A DNA stretch of 64,000 bases, taken from assembly GCA_020356065.1 (NCBI GenBank), contig CP070632.1:534437-598436 (forward strand). Reading direction: 5' to 3'. Positions 1 through 7,336 of this stretch are shown here, piece after piece. The stretch's first letter is position 1. The number at the start of each line of letters is the position of its first letter. Under the pieces are notes generated by a model, which had not been told where the DNA came from, ran no database searches, and saw nothing but the letters and a program-made list of their open reading frames with translations. The DNA is from Nitrospiraceae bacterium. Lineage in GTDB: Bacteria > Nitrospirota > Thermodesulfovibrionia > UBA6902. Position numbers and translations under genes: made by a program.

Positions 1-116
1 GATGGGTAAAAGAAAACTGATCTTATCAGATTCGGTAGTAAGATTTTAATTAAAAAAATATGATAGTTAATATATCATGGTTTGTCAAATGGACAGGGTA
101 TATCAAATAAATGTTT

Positions 117-128
117 TGTAAATTTACA
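117..128. promoter_or_regulatory. perfect 12-bp palindrome upstream of the -35 box
   Basis: TGTAAATTTACA reads the same on both strands. A further half-site TGTAAATT lies at 135-142 and overlaps the -35 hexamer of the promoter at 130-158. The placement suggests an operator for a dimeric repressor of the GGDEF/HD-GYP gene. No specific regulator is recognised, and AT-rich DNA produces such palindromes by chance fairly often. Confidence 0.35.
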
Positions 129-129
129 G

Positions 130-158
130 TTGATTGTAAATTATTTTGCAGTTATAAT
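130..158 (+). promoter_or_regulatory. sigma-70-type promoter for the GGDEF/HD-GYP gene
   Basis: The sequence shows TTGATT (130-135), a 17-bp spacer and a perfect TATAAT (153-158). Transcription would start near 165, leaving a leader of about 70 nt before the ATG at 235. The ATG has a modest AGGGA ribosome site. This gene therefore looks housekeeping-transcribed, unlike the sigma-54 and sigma-28 genes further on. Confidence 0.65.
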
Positions 159-234
159 ACGCTATTACGTAAAAACATATAACATAATGCGTATATCTTT
201 TTATTTGCTTTTTAACGCATAGGGAACTACATCA

Positions 235-1818
235 ATGTCCAAAAGCAAAATATCCATTTTAATAGCGGATAACAGTCCCCCTGAAATCAAAAATATTAAA
301 TCAACCTTAAAAGGTCATGATGATATTAATATATCGATTCACACTGCGAAATCAGGTTCAGATACTCTTGAAAAAGCGATGGATAAGAAATTTGATCTTC
401 TGCTCATGAAGCAGAACATGCCCGGAAAGAACGGGATAGTAGTTCTTCAGGAGATAATAAAAAAGAAGCTTGGCGTGCCTGTTATCATGATTGTTGCTGA
501 AGGCGAGGAGAAGCTGGGCGTAAAGGCCCTGGAAAGCGGAGCATATGACTACCTCACAAGAAATGAAGTCAAAACAGCTGCACTTAACCGGGCTATCCGT
601 CGGGCTATGCAAAGAAAGAAGCTGGAGAATGATATTTCAAGATCTTTGCAGAAGCTTGAAAAACTGGCTATCAGGGATGGTCTTACCGGACTTTATAATC
701 ATCGACACTTCCTTGAAGTGATTGGTAAGGAATATAAAAAATCCAGCAGACATGTACAACCTTTATCATGCATGATGATTGATCTCGATTACTTTAAATC
801 TGTAAATGATAATCACGGGCATCAGTTTGGCGATCACGTGCTTGTTGAATCAGCCCGGATTTTAATGAAGCTTGTGAGGGACACAGACTTTGTTGCACGG
901 TATGGCGGGGAAGAGTTTTTTGTTGTGCTTCCCAATACGTTTTTACAGGGTGCACTGATTTTAGCCGAGAGGATCAGAAATGCTTTTGAAAAAAATACAT
1001 TCAAGGACGGAAAGGCAACTGAGGTTGTAACCATAAGTATAGGGTTGTCGTCTATAGCAGATGATAATGTGACCGGAGCTGCTGATCTGGTTTCAAACGC
1101 TGACAAGGCGCTTTATCGCGCCAAGGCTGAAGGAAGAAACCGGGTCGTGCCTTATGACGACAAGATAGAAGAAAGCAGTATCATCAAGGAAGAGTACAAC
1201 AAATTGGCAAGTTTTAATAGCAAACTTGAAGCTTTTCAGAGAGAAGTTAAAGAGCGCTGTATTGAGTCGGCACACAAGATACTGTGTGAAATTGAGACAG
1301 GATGGGGAACATTCAGCAAACACTCTGTGAGAGTCAGCCGTTATGCCGAGAATTTGTCGAGAGAGCTTGCCATGTCAGACGATGATGTCGATGCGGTAAA
1401 GCGTGCTGCTCTGCTTCATGATATTGGAATGATCGGGGTGAACTCCCGCATATTGCATAAAAGAAGCAAACTGACGGCAGATGAATATAATCTGATAAAA
1501 AGACATTCGAATATGGGCGTAAAACTGATGGAGAAAACCAGGCTTTTCGAGAGAGAACTGCCCATGATCCTGCATCACCACGAGAGGGTTGATGGAAACG
1601 GTTATCCTCAGAGGTTGCGGGGTGACAGTATCCCAGCTGGCGCACGAGTTCTTGCTATTGCAGACGCATATGATGCCATGAGAACAAATTCATCCTACAG
1701 CAAATCCCGCTCTGCATCAAAAGCCATAACTGAACTTAAGAAATGTGCGGGAACACAGTTTGATCCCAGGATGGTCGATGTTTTTATTGACATTATCAGA
1801 AAAAATCCGGAATCCTGA
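235..1818 (+). CDS. pseudo-receiver / GGDEF / HD-GYP c-di-GMP regulator
   Basis: The 527-residue protein has a receiver-like domain (about 1-125), a GGDEF domain (about 145-310) and an HD-GYP domain (about 360-520). The cyclase signature is GGEEF (224-228), with an RxxD product-inhibition site (RDTD, 215-218) five residues before it. The HD-GYP part keeps HD (near 395), HHE and GYP (near 457), so it may hydrolyse c-di-GMP. The receiver lacks the usual phosphorylation chemistry: K59 sits where the acceptor Asp belongs, the acidic pair is DN, and the conserved Thr/Ser and Lys are replaced. It is probably a docking or dimerisation domain. Which activity dominates cannot be read from sequence. 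It is monocistronic and upstream of the flagellar island. Confidence 0.9.
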   Translation: MSKSKISILIADNSPPEIKNIKSTLKGHDDINISIHTAKSGSDTLEKAMDKKFDLLLMKQNMPGKNGIVVLQEIIKKKLGVPVIMIVAEGEEKLGVKALESGAYDYLTRNEVKTAALNRAIRRAMQRKKLENDISRSLQKLEKLAIRDGLTGLYNHRHFLEVIGKEYKKSSRHVQPLSCMMIDLDYFKSVNDNHGHQFGDHVLVESARILMKLVRDTDFVARYGGEEFFVVLPNTFLQGALILAERIRNAFEKNTFKDGKATEVVTISIGLSSIADDNVTGAADLVSNADKALYRAKAEGRNRVVPYDDKIEESSIIKEEYNKLASFNSKLEAFQREVKERCIESAHKILCEIETGWGTFSKHSVRVSRYAENLSRELAMSDDDVDAVKRAALLHDIGMIGVNSRILHKRSKLTADEYNLIKRHSNMGVKLMEKTRLFERELPMILHHHERVDGNGYPQRLRGDSIPAGARVLAIADAYDAMRTNSSYSKSRSASKAITELKKCAGTQFDPRMVDVFIDIIRKNPES

Positions 1819-1866
1819 TGATCTGCATCAATTAAAATCTTGATTTTATTAACAAGAGGATTATAC

Positions 1867-2442
1867 ATGAAGATGAAGGTAATCGCATTTTGTGGAAGCC
1901 CCCGGAAAAAGGGAAATTCTGAAACCCTGTTAAACGAGACCATTAAGGGGATAGAAAAAACCGGATCAAGAGTTGAAGTTTTCTATCTTAATACAATGAA
2001 CATACAGCCTTGCCAGGGGTGTGGAGGATGCTATCAGACCGGAGAGTGTGTTTTTCATGATGATATGGACAGGGTCAGCGGCGCGATAAGATCATCAGAC
2101 AGGATCGTACTCGCTTCTCCCATATTTTTCTACTCCGTCAGTGCTCAGACCAAGATAATGATTGACCGGTGCCAGAGTTTCTGGAGTGAAAAGTACCTCC
2201 TGAAGAAACCTGTTGAGGGAGGAAAATATGGTCGGAAGGGTCTCATGCTTCTTACCGGAGGTATGAAAAATAACACCGGGATAAAGTGTGCTGAGGCCTG
2301 TGCTACAGCTTTCTTCAGAACAATAAGTGTTCCGGAACATGTGACGCTGAGTTATCTGGAAATAGACAGTAAAGGCGACATTCTGAAACATCCCACAGCG
2401 CTCAAGGATGCATATGAAGCGGGCGTGACATTGGTATCTTGA
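1867..2442 (+). CDS. flavodoxin-fold NAD(P)H-dependent FMN oxidoreductase
   Basis: A protein of about 191 residues starts with the FMN-binding loop CGSPRKKGNSET of the NADPH-dependent FMN reductase / iron-sulfur flavoprotein family. A cysteine cluster follows (PCQGCGGC, then another Cys after five residues), as in members that bind a 4Fe-4S cluster. The motif SPIFFYSVSAQTK fits the second flavin-contact loop. The ATG at 1867 is preferred because AGAGGA precedes it at good spacing; an in-frame start at 1840 has no ribosome site. It follows the c-di-GMP regulator in the same direction. The substrate is unknown and no flagellar role is evident. Confidence 0.8.
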   Translation: MKMKVIAFCGSPRKKGNSETLLNETIKGIEKTGSRVEVFYLNTMNIQPCQGCGGCYQTGECVFHDDMDRVSGAIRSSDRIVLASPIFFYSVSAQTKIMIDRCQSFWSEKYLLKKPVEGGKYGRKGLMLLTGGMKNNTGIKCAEACATAFFRTISVPEHVTLSYLEIDSKGDILKHPTALKDAYEAGVTLVS

Positions 2443-2585
2443 TTTGTCCTTCTCAAACATCTACCCAGGCTGATGTACTTTCTGAAATTGGAATTTTGAT
2501 ATTCATTTGGCATTCGGGTGTTGTCATTTGACCTGGTATAAAATAATCCGCTGTTTTTTATGTTGTGTGTTAATGTCTTCAGAGA

Positions 2586-3674
2586 TCACCGGACATATGC
2601 CGCCCTGAGTTGTCCGCAAGCAGCTGAGATATCGTCGCCACTGCTTTTTCGAACGGTTGCAATAACTCCTGCGTTTACCAGTATGTTCTGGAAGTCCTGT
2701 ACTCTCCTTTCATCCGGCCTGACGAATTCAGGATAACTCTCTGAATGGTTAAACGGAATAAGGTTTATTTTTGATCGTATTCCCCGTAGAAGTTTTACCA
2801 ATCGATGAGCATCATCACGTGAATCATTAATGTCTTTTAATAACACGTATTCAATAGTGATGCGTCGTTTCGGTGGCAAAGGATATGCTCTGCACGCTTG
2901 AAGGAGTTTTTTTATGGGATATGTTTTGTTAATGGGCATAAGCCTAGTTCGTGTTGAGTCGGTTGTAGCATTGAGTGATATTGCAAGGTTTACGGCCGGT
3001 CCCTTTTCAGAAAGTTTCTCTATGCCGGGGACTATGCCAGATGTGGACACGGTAATTTTTCTTTTGGAAATACCGATTAAATCGGTAAGTATAAAGAGAG
3101 ATGTCAGGACTTCGTTCATATTACTAAAAGGTTCTCCCATCCCCATGAATACAATATTTGAGATGTCACCTTTTCCAATCCGGAAGTTTCTTTTGACAGA
3201 ATCAGTAAGCATATCTGAAGAACTTTGCTTCAGATATCGCTGCACTGCCAATACCTGATCAATAATTTCATATGCCTTTAAATTTCTGATTAACCCAAGC
3301 TTGCCTGTTTCACAAAACGTACATCCCATTGCACAACCTGCCTGAGATGATATGCATAATGTATACATATTCTTGCCCCTTGTGTTTGGGATTGCGACGC
3401 TTTCGATTGTGTCACCATCATCAAGCTGGAACAGAAATTTTATTGCCCCATCCATAGAGATATATGTATTCAGAAGTTTAAGTTCACTTAGTATGGCAAT
3501 ATCTTTCAATGTAGCAGACAATTGTTTCGGCAGATTAGACATTGCATCAAAGGATACGGCATGCTTTCTATACATCCAGTCAATAATTTGATCAGCTCTA
3601 TATGATTCCCATCCAAGTTCCTGAATACAGGCCTTAAACTCCTCTTTTTGCAGCTGTTTAAAGTTTATTTTCAT
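2586..3674 (-). CDS. rlmN: RlmN, dual-specificity rRNA/tRNA adenine-2 methyltransferase
   Basis: The 362-residue radical-SAM enzyme methylates C2 of 23S rRNA A2503 and of A37 in some tRNAs. The cluster-binding motif C-x3-C-x2-C is at C114, C118 and C121 (CAMGCTFC). The second catalytic cysteine is C353 near the C-terminus (ISAACGQL), as the ping-pong mechanism requires. The N-terminal accessory region (RADQIIDWMY) and the GMGEP motif are typical. Length and order match the family throughout, and it is intact. It is a housekeeping gene transcribed away from the cheY/cheC operon and convergent with the oxidoreductase gene. Confidence 0.96.
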   Translation of the reverse strand: MKINFKQLQKEEFKACIQELGWESYRADQIIDWMYRKHAVSFDAMSNLPKQLSATLKDIAILSELKLLNTYISMDGAIKFLFQLDDGDTIESVAIPNTRGKNMYTLCISSQAGCAMGCTFCETGKLGLIRNLKAYEIIDQVLAVQRYLKQSSSDMLTDSVKRNFRIGKGDISNIVFMGMGEPFSNMNEVLTSLFILTDLIGISKRKITVSTSGIVPGIEKLSEKGPAVNLAISLNATTDSTRTRLMPINKTYPIKKLLQACRAYPLPPKRRITIEYVLLKDINDSRDDAHRLVKLLRGIRSKINLIPFNHSESYPEFVRPDERRVQDFQNILVNAGVIATVRKSSGDDISAACGQLRAAYVR

Positions 3675-3757
3675 ATATACCGAGTATAAATGTGATTTAG
3701 TTTATTATAAATGAGAGAGGGATGTTTCTGTACAGGTATCGCAAAACATGAAAGCGC

Positions 3758-3786
3758 TTGACAAAAAGAAGATGATTTTGGATACT
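3758..3786 (+). promoter_or_regulatory. sigma-70-type promoter for the cheY/cheC/cyclase operon
   Basis: A perfect TTGACA (3758-3763) is followed by a 17-bp spacer and GATACT (3781-3786). The predicted start is near 3793, about 48 nt before the ATG at 3841. No sigma-54 or sigma-28 signature is visible here, so this signalling operon may be expressed independently of the flagellar cascade. Confidence 0.6.
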
Positions 3787-3840
3787 TAACCTATTAAATT
3801 CATAAAATAAGATATATTGAACTTCAGATGTGTATTACAG

Positions 3841-4221
3841 ATGAACAATAAAATATTGATAGTAGATGACTCCCCGATTGCACGAAAGATGCTGAGGAGC
3901 TGTCTGCCCAAAGATCAGGGGTTTGAATTCTCCGAAGCAGCTGATGGTAAAGAGGGATATGAAAAATATCAGGAACTTAATCCAGACGTAACATTTATGG
4001 ACCTGACAATGCCGGTCATGACCGGGTACGAGTCAATAGAGAAGATTATTGCATATGATAGAAATGCGATCATTATAGTTGTGACTGCAGACGTGCAGAT
4101 GAATGCTATTAAGACGGTTATGGATTCAGGGGCATTTATGGTTTTGAAAAAGCCGTTGAAAAAAGAAGAGTTGAACCTGGCATTAGGGAAAGCTCTGGAG
4201 ATGTTGAAACAAGCTACGTAA
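3841..4221 (+). CDS. CheY-like single-domain response regulator
   Basis: A 126-residue stand-alone receiver. The acidic pair (VDDSP), the acceptor Asp (TFMDLTMP), the switch Thr (VVTAD) and the conserved Lys (LKKPL) are all present, so it should be phosphorylatable. There is no output domain. ATG 3841 is chosen because the receiver fold begins right after it; a TTG 24 bases upstream would add an unconserved tail. It is followed one base later by a CheC-type phosphatase gene, whose product could dephosphorylate it. It is distinct from the two CheY copies in the chemotaxis operon and may serve another output. Confidence 0.88.
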   Translation: MNNKILIVDDSPIARKMLRSCLPKDQGFEFSEAADGKEGYEKYQELNPDVTFMDLTMPVMTGYESIEKIIAYDRNAIIIVVTADVQMNAIKTVMDSGAFMVLKKPLKKEELNLALGKALEMLKQAT

Positions 4222-4222
4222 T

Positions 4223-4861
4223 ATGAATGTGCAGAATATTTTAACAGAAGAAGACATATCTATCCTGCAGGAAATAATGAATATTTCCTTTGGACAGTCA
4301 GCTGCTGACCTTGCGGATGTAATAAGTACGAATGTTGTTTTGAGTGTTCCTTACATAAGTATTGTTGACGTGCCGGACTTGCCCGAGTATATCAGAAGTC
4401 ACGTTAAGGATTATAAAAATATAAATATTGTTGAGCAAAAATTCTGGGGGAAATTCAGGGGAGATGCTCTTCTGATATTTTCATCAGGTGCAGGAAAAGA
4501 GCTTATATCGCTGCTTCAGAGTGATGTCAGCGAGCATGCTTCTGCTGACCCGTTTGATGTATTGGAGAGGGAAACCTTAATGGAAGTGGGAAATATTCTT
4601 ATCGGGGCATGTGTTGGAAAATTCTCTGAGCTGCTCAAGGATGTTGTGACCTATACACCACCGAGAGTCGTTGTAGAGAAAGATTATCGTGAGGCGATTA
4701 CCAATGGTCATTATGATCCGGATAAGTCAGCAATTATTTTAAAAACCGACTTTCGTTTTGATGAAGGGGATGTAAGCGGTTTCCTGTTCCTTGTGACGAG
4801 CAACGACTCAGTTTTGTGGCTGAAGGATGCCCTCCGGACATTTATCGAACAATATGAATGA
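4223..4861 (+). CDS. cheC: CheC-type CheY-P phosphatase
   Basis: The 212-residue protein carries both copies of the CheC/CheX/FliY phosphatase signature (D/S/E)-x3-E-x2-N-x22-P. The first is S13, E17, N20, P43; the second is E117, E121, N124, P147. Both active sites therefore look intact. Known CheC proteins remove phosphate from CheY-P and may bind CheD, but no cheD is in the window. The gene sits between a CheY-like receiver and a diguanylate cyclase, overlapping the latter by ATGA. This suggests a phosphorelay branch that meets c-di-GMP signalling. A CheZ-type phosphatase is encoded separately at 25044-26282. Confidence 0.88.
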   Translation: MNVQNILTEEDISILQEIMNISFGQSAADLADVISTNVVLSVPYISIVDVPDLPEYIRSHVKDYKNINIVEQKFWGKFRGDALLIFSSGAGKELISLLQSDVSEHASADPFDVLERETLMEVGNILIGACVGKFSELLKDVVTYTPPRVVVEKDYREAITNGHYDPDKSAIILKTDFRFDEGDVSGFLFLVTSNDSVLWLKDALRTFIEQYE

Positions 4862-5760
4862 TACTTAATCAGGTTTTTGATGCTATAAACATCGGCATAG
4901 TCATCCTTGACCGGGAAATGAAGGTGAAAAAGTGGAACCGGTGGATGGAAATCAACAGCGGCATTAACGCCGATAAAATTTTAGACTCTTCAGTATATGA
5001 TTTTTTCCCCGACCTGGAAAATCCAAAATTCATAAGAAGCTGCAAATCCGTTTTTTCTTTTGGGAATTTCTGTTTTTTTTCACAAAAGCTGCATAAGCAT
5101 CTTTTTCAGTTCAAGTCGTCAGGTTATCTTAATGCAGATTTCGAGTTTATGCAGCAGAATTGTGCAATGGGTCCTTTGCGGAATGAGGAAAACGAGATAC
5201 AGTACCTGTTTATTTATGTCCAGGATGTTACAGAGGTCGCCGTCTACGAAAGAAAACTGATAGAAATGAACATGAAAGACGGCCTTACAGGTATTTATAA
5301 CAGGAGATATCTTGAATCAAGACTGAAGGAAGAATTCAGCCGCCACAAGCGATACTCGGGAAATTTTAGTGTAATCATGTTTGACTTAGACCATTTTAAA
5401 GATGTGAATGATGAGCATGGCCATCAGTGTGGTGATTTTATTTTAAAGTCAGTATGTGCCAGGATCAGCTCAATCATAAGAAATATTGATATCTTTGCCC
5501 GTTACGGCGGGGAAGAGTTCTGTTGTCTGCTTCCTGAAACGAGCAAGGATGGGGCAATTTATGTTGCTGAAAGGTTTCGAGAGGCAATTGAGGAACAGGA
5601 CAATCATTTTGATGATCTCAATATCAAGGTAACAATCAGTCTCGGTGTTGCAAATTTAAAGGATAACATTTCATCTCCGGAAATGTTACTCAAGATGGCT
5701 GATGATGCCCTGTACAGAGCTAAGAATGAGGGACGTAACAGGGTCGAATGCGGTAAATAG
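4858..5760 (+). CDS. PAS-GGDEF diguanylate cyclase
   Basis: The 300-residue soluble protein has an N-terminal PAS domain (about 1-125) and a GGDEF domain (about 135-298). The active site reads GGEEF (about 217-221), and an RxxD inhibitory site (RNID) lies five residues before it, so it is likely an active, feedback-inhibited c-di-GMP synthase. No membrane segment is seen. Its start overlaps the stop of the CheC gene (ATGA), implying translational coupling and a shared role. The PAS ligand cannot be predicted. The FlrA/FleQ-type regulator gene begins 47 bases later. Confidence 0.92.
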   Translation: MILNQVFDAINIGIVILDREMKVKKWNRWMEINSGINADKILDSSVYDFFPDLENPKFIRSCKSVFSFGNFCFFSQKLHKHLFQFKSSGYLNADFEFMQQNCAMGPLRNEENEIQYLFIYVQDVTEVAVYERKLIEMNMKDGLTGIYNRRYLESRLKEEFSRHKRYSGNFSVIMFDLDHFKDVNDEHGHQCGDFILKSVCARISSIIRNIDIFARYGGEEFCCLLPETSKDGAIYVAERFREAIEEQDNHFDDLNIKVTISLGVANLKDNISSPEMLLKMADDALYRAKNEGRNRVECGK

Positions 5761-5769
5761 ACAACATAT

Positions 5770-5783
5770 GTCAAACTCTTGAC
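5770..5783. promoter_or_regulatory. FleQ/FlrA-like inverted repeat in front of flrA
   Basis: GTCA-AACTCT-TGAC lies 24 bases before the flrA start. The form GTCA-N6-TGAC matches the known Pseudomonas FleQ site (GTCAATAAATTGAC). The right arm overlaps a possible -35 hexamer TTGACG (5779-5784), so bound activator could repress its own gene. Identical arms occur at 7254, 33037 and 56992. Confidence 0.55.
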
Positions 5784-5807
5784 GTTGATTTTTTAATATG
5801 GCAATAT

Positions 5808-7211
5808 ATGTCTATGCATCGCATTCTGGTAATTGATGATGAGCAGTCCATCAGAGAGCTTCTAAAAGACTTTCTCCAAACCAAAGACTTTGAAGTCATA
5901 ACATCTTCAGACGGCGAGACAGGCGTTCAATTGCTGAAACAGGAAAAATTTGATCTATTTTTAATGGATCTTATGATGCCCGGTATCAGCGGACTGGATG
6001 TTCTCAGAGCATGCCGGTCTGAAGATATTGATGTCCCCTGTATCGTAATAACGGCCCATGCAAGTGTACAGACCGCTGTTGAAGCCATGAAACTGGGTGC
6101 TTACGATTATCTCCCCAAACCTTTTGTACTTGAAGATGTGAATATGACCATACATAGGGCCCTTGATGTTTATAGCCTGAAAGAGGAAAACAGGAGCCTT
6201 AAATCAGAACTCAAGAAACAGAATACCTATAATAAGAGGGCACTTGACCGGATAATTGGCACGTCTGCGTCCATACAGAGTGTTATAAAATTTGTAGAAA
6301 AAATTGCTGATACTGACAGCACTGTTCTGATAACAGGAGAAAGCGGTACCGGCAAGGAACTGATAGCAAAAAATATTCACTATAACAGTAACAGGGCAGG
6401 CAAACCCTTTGTGCCGTTAAATTGTGCTGCAATTCCCAAAGACATTCTGGAATCTGAACTGTTCGGCCATGAAAAAGGAGCCTTTACAGGTGCTGTTTCT
6501 ACGAGAATAGGCAGGTTTGAACTTGCCAATCAGGGGACTCTTCTCCTTGATGAGATAGGAGAGCTTGCTCCTGCCCTTCAGGTAAAACTGTTAAGGGTAC
6601 TTCAGGAGAAGGAATTTGAAAGGGTGGGCAGCATAAAGACCATCAAAACTGACGCACGGATCATTGCCGCAACGAACAGAGATCTAGAAAAGGCTGTCAG
6701 GGATGGGGACTTCAGGGAAGACCTGTATTATAGACTGAATGTAATACCCCTGAAGCTTCCTCCTTTAAGAAATATGAAAGAAGATATCCCCCTGATGATT
6801 GACCATTTTATCACTCACATGTCCAAGCGAAAGGGAATGTCGGTTCCGACCATTACGAAAGAAACCATGAAGTGCCTGACAAGTTACCATTGGCCGGGAA
6901 ATGTCAGAGAGCTTGAGAATCTCATAGAGAGACTGATCATCTTAAATGACGGCAGTGTTGTTGAACCGGTTGATCTTCCTGAAAGAATGCACTCAAAAGT
7001 ACGTGCAGGAAGTGTATCGGGGAAGGAAAAATTGTCACCGGATGGTGTCGATCTGAATATCATGCTGGAAGAAATCGAAAATAATATGATTATTCAGGCC
7101 CTTGAGATCTCTAGGGGTGTCAAGAGTAAAGCAGCCAGCCTTTTGGGTCTCAACAGGACCACCCTGATAGAGAAGATGAAAAAGAAGGCGATAGAATTTA
7201 ACGCATCCTGA
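5808..7211 (+). CDS. flrA: FlrA/FleQ-type sigma-54 activator with intact receiver
   Basis: The 467-residue protein has a receiver (D54 in LMDLMMP, intact acidic pair), an AAA+ domain with a GESGTGKE Walker A (about 177-184) and a perfect GAFTGA sigma-54 loop (near 224), and a C-terminal Fis-type helix-turn-helix. The recognition helix reads RTTLIEKM, closely resembling FleQ/FlrA rather than NtrC. This fits a role as master regulator of class II flagellar genes. Unlike FleQ, whose receiver is degenerate, this one keeps its acceptor Asp. An inverted repeat like the FleQ site lies just upstream, suggesting autoregulation. ATG 5814 is an alternative start. Confidence 0.88.
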   Translation: MSMHRILVIDDEQSIRELLKDFLQTKDFEVITSSDGETGVQLLKQEKFDLFLMDLMMPGISGLDVLRACRSEDIDVPCIVITAHASVQTAVEAMKLGAYDYLPKPFVLEDVNMTIHRALDVYSLKEENRSLKSELKKQNTYNKRALDRIIGTSASIQSVIKFVEKIADTDSTVLITGESGTGKELIAKNIHYNSNRAGKPFVPLNCAAIPKDILESELFGHEKGAFTGAVSTRIGRFELANQGTLLLDEIGELAPALQVKLLRVLQEKEFERVGSIKTIKTDARIIAATNRDLEKAVRDGDFREDLYYRLNVIPLKLPPLRNMKEDIPLMIDHFITHMSKRKGMSVPTITKETMKCLTSYHWPGNVRELENLIERLIILNDGSVVEPVDLPERMHSKVRAGSVSGKEKLSPDGVDLNIMLEEIENNMIIQALEISRGVKSKAASLLGLNRTTLIEKMKKKAIEFNAS

Positions 7212-7253
7212 TGTTTCATAAACAATAGTCCGTACTCCACTTACATTTCAAAC

Positions 7254-7267
7254 GTCATTATTATGAC
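7254..7267. promoter_or_regulatory. FleQ/FlrA-like inverted repeat upstream of the flrBC operon
   Basis: GTCA-TTATTA-TGAC sits within a larger perfect palindrome (CGTCAT...ATGACG, 7253-7268). It lies about 43 bp upstream of the -24 element of the sigma-54 promoter at 7309-7325. It matches the GTCA-N6-TGAC pattern seen before flrA, fliL and the glycosyltransferase gene. It could instead be a weak transcript-end hairpin for flrA, but no T-tract follows. Confidence 0.55.
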
Positions 7268-7308
7268 GATCCTCAAACAGAAAATCATTTAAAATCAAAC
7301 TGATATCT

Positions 7309-7325
7309 TTGGCATGCTAATTGCT
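7309..7325 (+). promoter_or_regulatory. sigma-54 promoter of the AMIN-TPR/flrBC operon
   Basis: TTGGCAT-GCTAA-TTGCT has GG at 7311-7312 and GC at 7323-7324, exactly ten bases apart, matching the TGGCAC-N5-TTGCA consensus. The predicted start (about 7335-7336) is one or two bases before the annotated ATG at 7337. The transcript would be nearly leaderless, or translation starts further in. Confidence 0.8.
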
Positions 7326-7336
7326 TTTTTGTTGGC

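Noticed and set aside
2528-2537. GTCATTTGAC between the convergent oxidoreductase and rlmN genes
   Set aside because: It has the arms GTCA and TGAC, but only two bases between them instead of six, and there is no gene start nearby.
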